Below, in pieces: positions 6,753 through 8,336 of a stretch of 8,336 bases of DNA. This DNA comes from Hyphomicrobiaceae bacterium. GTDB lineage: Bacteria; Pseudomonadota; Alphaproteobacteria; Rhizobiales; Hyphomicrobiaceae. Positions within the stretch are counted from its first letter, which is position 1; each line of letters begins with the position of its first letter. The translations under genes and the position numbers were made by a program. The notes beneath the pieces are model-generated. The model did no database searches and was not told the DNA's origin. It worked only from the letters and a program-made list of their open reading frames with translations. The stretch covers positions 1-8,336 of the forward strand of contig JAJFHI010000447.1 in NCBI GenBank assembly GCA_021775715.1, given 5' to 3'.

Positions 6753-6794
6753 AAGGCCCATTTCCGTTTTTCGGAAGTGGGCCTTCGCATTTTG
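6753..6794 (+). terminator. Strong hairpin, likely intrinsic terminator
   Basis: AAGGCCCATTTCCG (6753-6766) and CGGAAGTGGGCCTT (6772-6785) pair over 14 bp with a single G-U, around a TTTTT loop. A short T-run (TTTT, 6790-6793) follows four bases later, so + strand termination is plausible though the T-tract is weak and offset. It would end the two-component transcript or a small RNA encoded in this gap. The opposite strand has no T-run after the stem. Confidence 0.6.
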
Positions 6795-6922
6795 GCCTAC
6801 CGCGTCGCCAATTCGTGCGGCCAGCAGGCGCAATAGACCACACCTGCCTTGCTCTTGACGCCCCGGCGCGGCACAAAACAGGGGAAGACCACGCGCCACA
6901 TCCGAAAGTTCCGGCAAGCTCC

Positions 6923-8336
6923 ATGACCCTGTTTGAAATCTACACACGTGCCGCGAGAATGCTGGCCGATGAAAAGGGATTGGCCATCACCCTTGCGTTC
7001 GCGAGCGTCACAATTGCGATGGTGCAGCTTGCCGAACCGGTTTTGTTTGGTTGGGTCGTTGACGCGCTATCAAACCAGAAAAGCACCTTTGAGTTGATCG
7101 CGCTTTGGGCCCTACTCGGCCTGTTCGGCATTTTCGCCAACGTGCTTGTATCCATATTCGCCGACCGCTTAGCCCATCGCAATAAACTGGCCGCCATGAA
7201 CGACGCCTTTGAGCGCGCTATCACGTTGCCCATCAACTACCACACCGACCGTGGCTCAGGCACCGTAATCAGCACGATCCTTTGGGGCACCGAGCGTTTG
7301 TTCTGGTTGTGGCTGAGCGTACTGCGTACGAACGTCACCGCGATCGTTGGTGTGATTCTTCTTATCCCCACGGCCATTTCGGTGGACGCAAGGATGTCGG
7401 TCATCCTCGCCGTTCTTGCAGCTGCCTACATTGTCATGAACCTCTACGTCATGCGCAGAACAAGTAGCGGTCAAGCGGAGGTCGAAAAGCAACGCCAGGG
7501 AGTCTCAGGCCGTGTTGGTGATGTCATTGGCAATGTCACCGTGGTGCAGAGTTTCTCTCGACTTGCCGCCGAAGTCGATGCCATGCGCACATTGATGGGC
7601 AACCTGTTGTCCGCTCAATATCCGGTACTGACTTGGTGGGGCATCCTCACGGTTTTGCAGCGTGCTGCCGCGACGATTGCCATGGTCGTCATCTTTGCTG
7701 CAGGCGCCACTCTTGCAGCCCGAGGCGAGTTGACTGTTGGCGAAATCGTCAGCTTCGTCGCCTTCGCCAACCTACTGATCGGCAAGCTCGATGAGATTTC
7801 AGGCTTTGTCATGCAGTTGCACCAGGGCGCACCGGCACTGAGTAACTTCTTCAAGCTGTTGGATGAAACCTCCGAAGTCACGGACAAGCCCGACGCCATC
7901 GCCCTTCCCGCCCCAACGAAGGGGCACATCGTCTACGATAACGTCACATTTGAATTCCCAGACAAAGCCGCCGGCGTTTACAACATTTCATTTGAAGCAA
8001 GGCCCGGTGAGACCGTCGCACTCGTCGGCCCAACGGGCGCGGGCAAAACAACTGCTCTGGCGCTGTTGCAACGTTTGCGCACGCCGCAGGCCGGCCGCAT
8101 CCGCATCGATGGTCACGACAGTACTAATATCACGCTAAAATCCCTACGCGACGCCATTGCAGTTGTGTTCCAGGATTCGGGCCTGTTCAATCGGTCGATT
8201 GCAGAAAACATCAGCGTCGGCAGGGCAGACGCAACGCCAGCCGATATCGAACAGGCCGCCAAGCACGCCGAAGCCCACGATTTCATTTCGGCGAATGAGG
8301 ACGGCTATGACTTTGTCATCGGCGAGCGCGGTGCCT
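6923..8336 (+). CDS. ndvA: NdvA/ChvA-like cyclic beta-1,2-glucan ABC exporter (3' truncated)
   Basis: Inner-membrane half-transporter with fused permease and ATPase, expected to export cyclic beta-1,2-glucan to the periplasm, where it serves osmotic adaptation and host interaction. The visible 471 codons are intact; the window ends before the signature motif, Walker B and H-loop. The start MTLFEIYTRA and segments LAEPVLFG, LLSAQYPVLTWWG, VGEIVSFVAFANLLIGKLDE and VVFQDSGLFNRSIAENI agree with NdvA/ChvA as I remember them. The membrane domain covers ~1-320, with helices near 20-42, 55-78, 132-176 and 240-262. The ATPase begins near 334, with Walker A GPTGAGKTT at 369-377 and the Q-loop Gln417. 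ATG 6923 is chosen from the family N-terminus; it has no clear Shine-Dalgarno site. Related lipid or peptide exporters (MsbA type) are less likely. The partner glucan synthase gene (ndvB) is not in the window. Confidence 0.88.
   Translation, partial: MTLFEIYTRAARMLADEKGLAITLAFASVTIAMVQLAEPVLFGWVVDALSNQKSTFELIALWALLGLFGIFANVLVSIFADRLAHRNKLAAMNDAFERAITLPINYHTDRGSGTVISTILWGTERLFWLWLSVLRTNVTAIVGVILLIPTAISVDARMSVILAVLAAAYIVMNLYVMRRTSSGQAEVEKQRQGVSGRVGDVIGNVTVVQSFSRLAAEVDAMRTLMGNLLSAQYPVLTWWGILTVLQRAAATIAMVVIFAAGATLAARGELTVGEIVSFVAFANLLIGKLDEISGFVMQLHQGAPALSNFFKLLDETSEVTDKPDAIALPAPTKGHIVYDNVTFEFPDKAAGVYNISFEARPGETVALVGPTGAGKTTALALLQRLRTPQAGRIRIDGHDSTNITLKSLRDAIAVVFQDSGLFNRSIAENISVGRADATPADIEQAAKHAEAHDFISANEDGYDFVIGERGA

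Larger units (their letters stand above)
6529..6922. other. Gene-free gap between the two-component system and ndvA
   Basis: This 394-base stretch has no convincing gene. It holds a small hairpin CTCAC-ATTG-GTGAG (6564-6577), the second GGGAA-N3-TTCCC palindrome (6593-6605), a tandem CTTGGG repeat (6619-6630), the word CCTCCTTT (6737-6744) that equals the 3' tail of 16S rRNA, and a strong hairpin (6753-6785). A 46-codon frame (ATG 6696 to TAG 6834-6836) lacks a ribosome site. Past that stop the same frame stays open to a TGA that overlaps the ndvA ATG. TTGACG (6855-6860) is a possible -35 for ndvA, but no good -10 follows at 16-18 bases. A long antisense open frame (6546-6947) also covers it but resembles no protein I know. 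Confidence 0.5.

Noticed and set aside
6546..6947. 133-codon open frame on the - strand in the gap before ndvA
   Set aside because: It overlaps the ndvA start, has no recognisable motif or ribosome site, and includes the hairpin, so it is most likely chance.

Overview
The window looks like a chromosomal segment of an alphaproteobacterium with moderate GC content. The clearest pointer is the truncated gene at the right edge. Its start and landmark motifs match my memory of the NdvA/ChvA cyclic beta-1,2-glucan exporter family, which is typical of Rhizobiales and relatives. The IorAB-type periplasmic molybdenum hydroxylase with an XdhC partner and the MoxY-like sensor kinase fit the same class. 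Genus cannot be read from the sequence. All recognised genes lie on the + strand.

Layout: positions 1-408 are non-coding or hold only an unrecognised gene tail. They contain a good sigma70-type promoter (196-224) and a long leader carrying a repeated GTAAAA word. Next comes a tight two-gene unit (409-861, 865-3237) encoding the small [2Fe-2S] subunit and the large, Tat-exported molybdopterin subunit of an isoquinoline 1-oxidoreductase/aldehyde-oxidase-like enzyme. After a 9-bp stem hairpin follows an XdhC/CoxI-family molybdenum-cofactor maturation chaperone (3316-4359). A 151-bp gap with two palindromes leads to a two-component system: a membrane histidine kinase of the HisKA_3 class with a MoxY-like layout (4511-5914), overlapping by 4 bases a NarL/LuxR-type response regulator (5911-6528). 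A 394-bp gap holds a strong hairpin, an anti-Shine-Dalgarno-like word and a second copy of a GGGAA-N3-TTCCC palindrome. The NdvA-like ABC exporter starts at 6923 and runs off the right edge.

How they work together: the first three genes form an enzyme-plus-maturation set. XdhC matures the molybdenum cofactor in the cytoplasm, the large subunit folds with the Fe-S subunit, and the complex is exported by Tat to oxidise an unknown N-heterocycle or aldehyde in the periplasm. No FAD subunit or cytochrome acceptor is present, so the electron acceptor must lie outside the window. The two-component system may control this enzyme or itself; this is inferred from position only. The NdvA-like exporter appears to be an independent unit.

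No mobile element, tRNA, rRNA or CRISPR was seen. The gene content is individually familiar. The least explained material is regulatory: the matching GGGAA-N3-TTCCC palindromes on both sides of the two-component genes, the repeats in the leader, and the hairpin region before ndvA.
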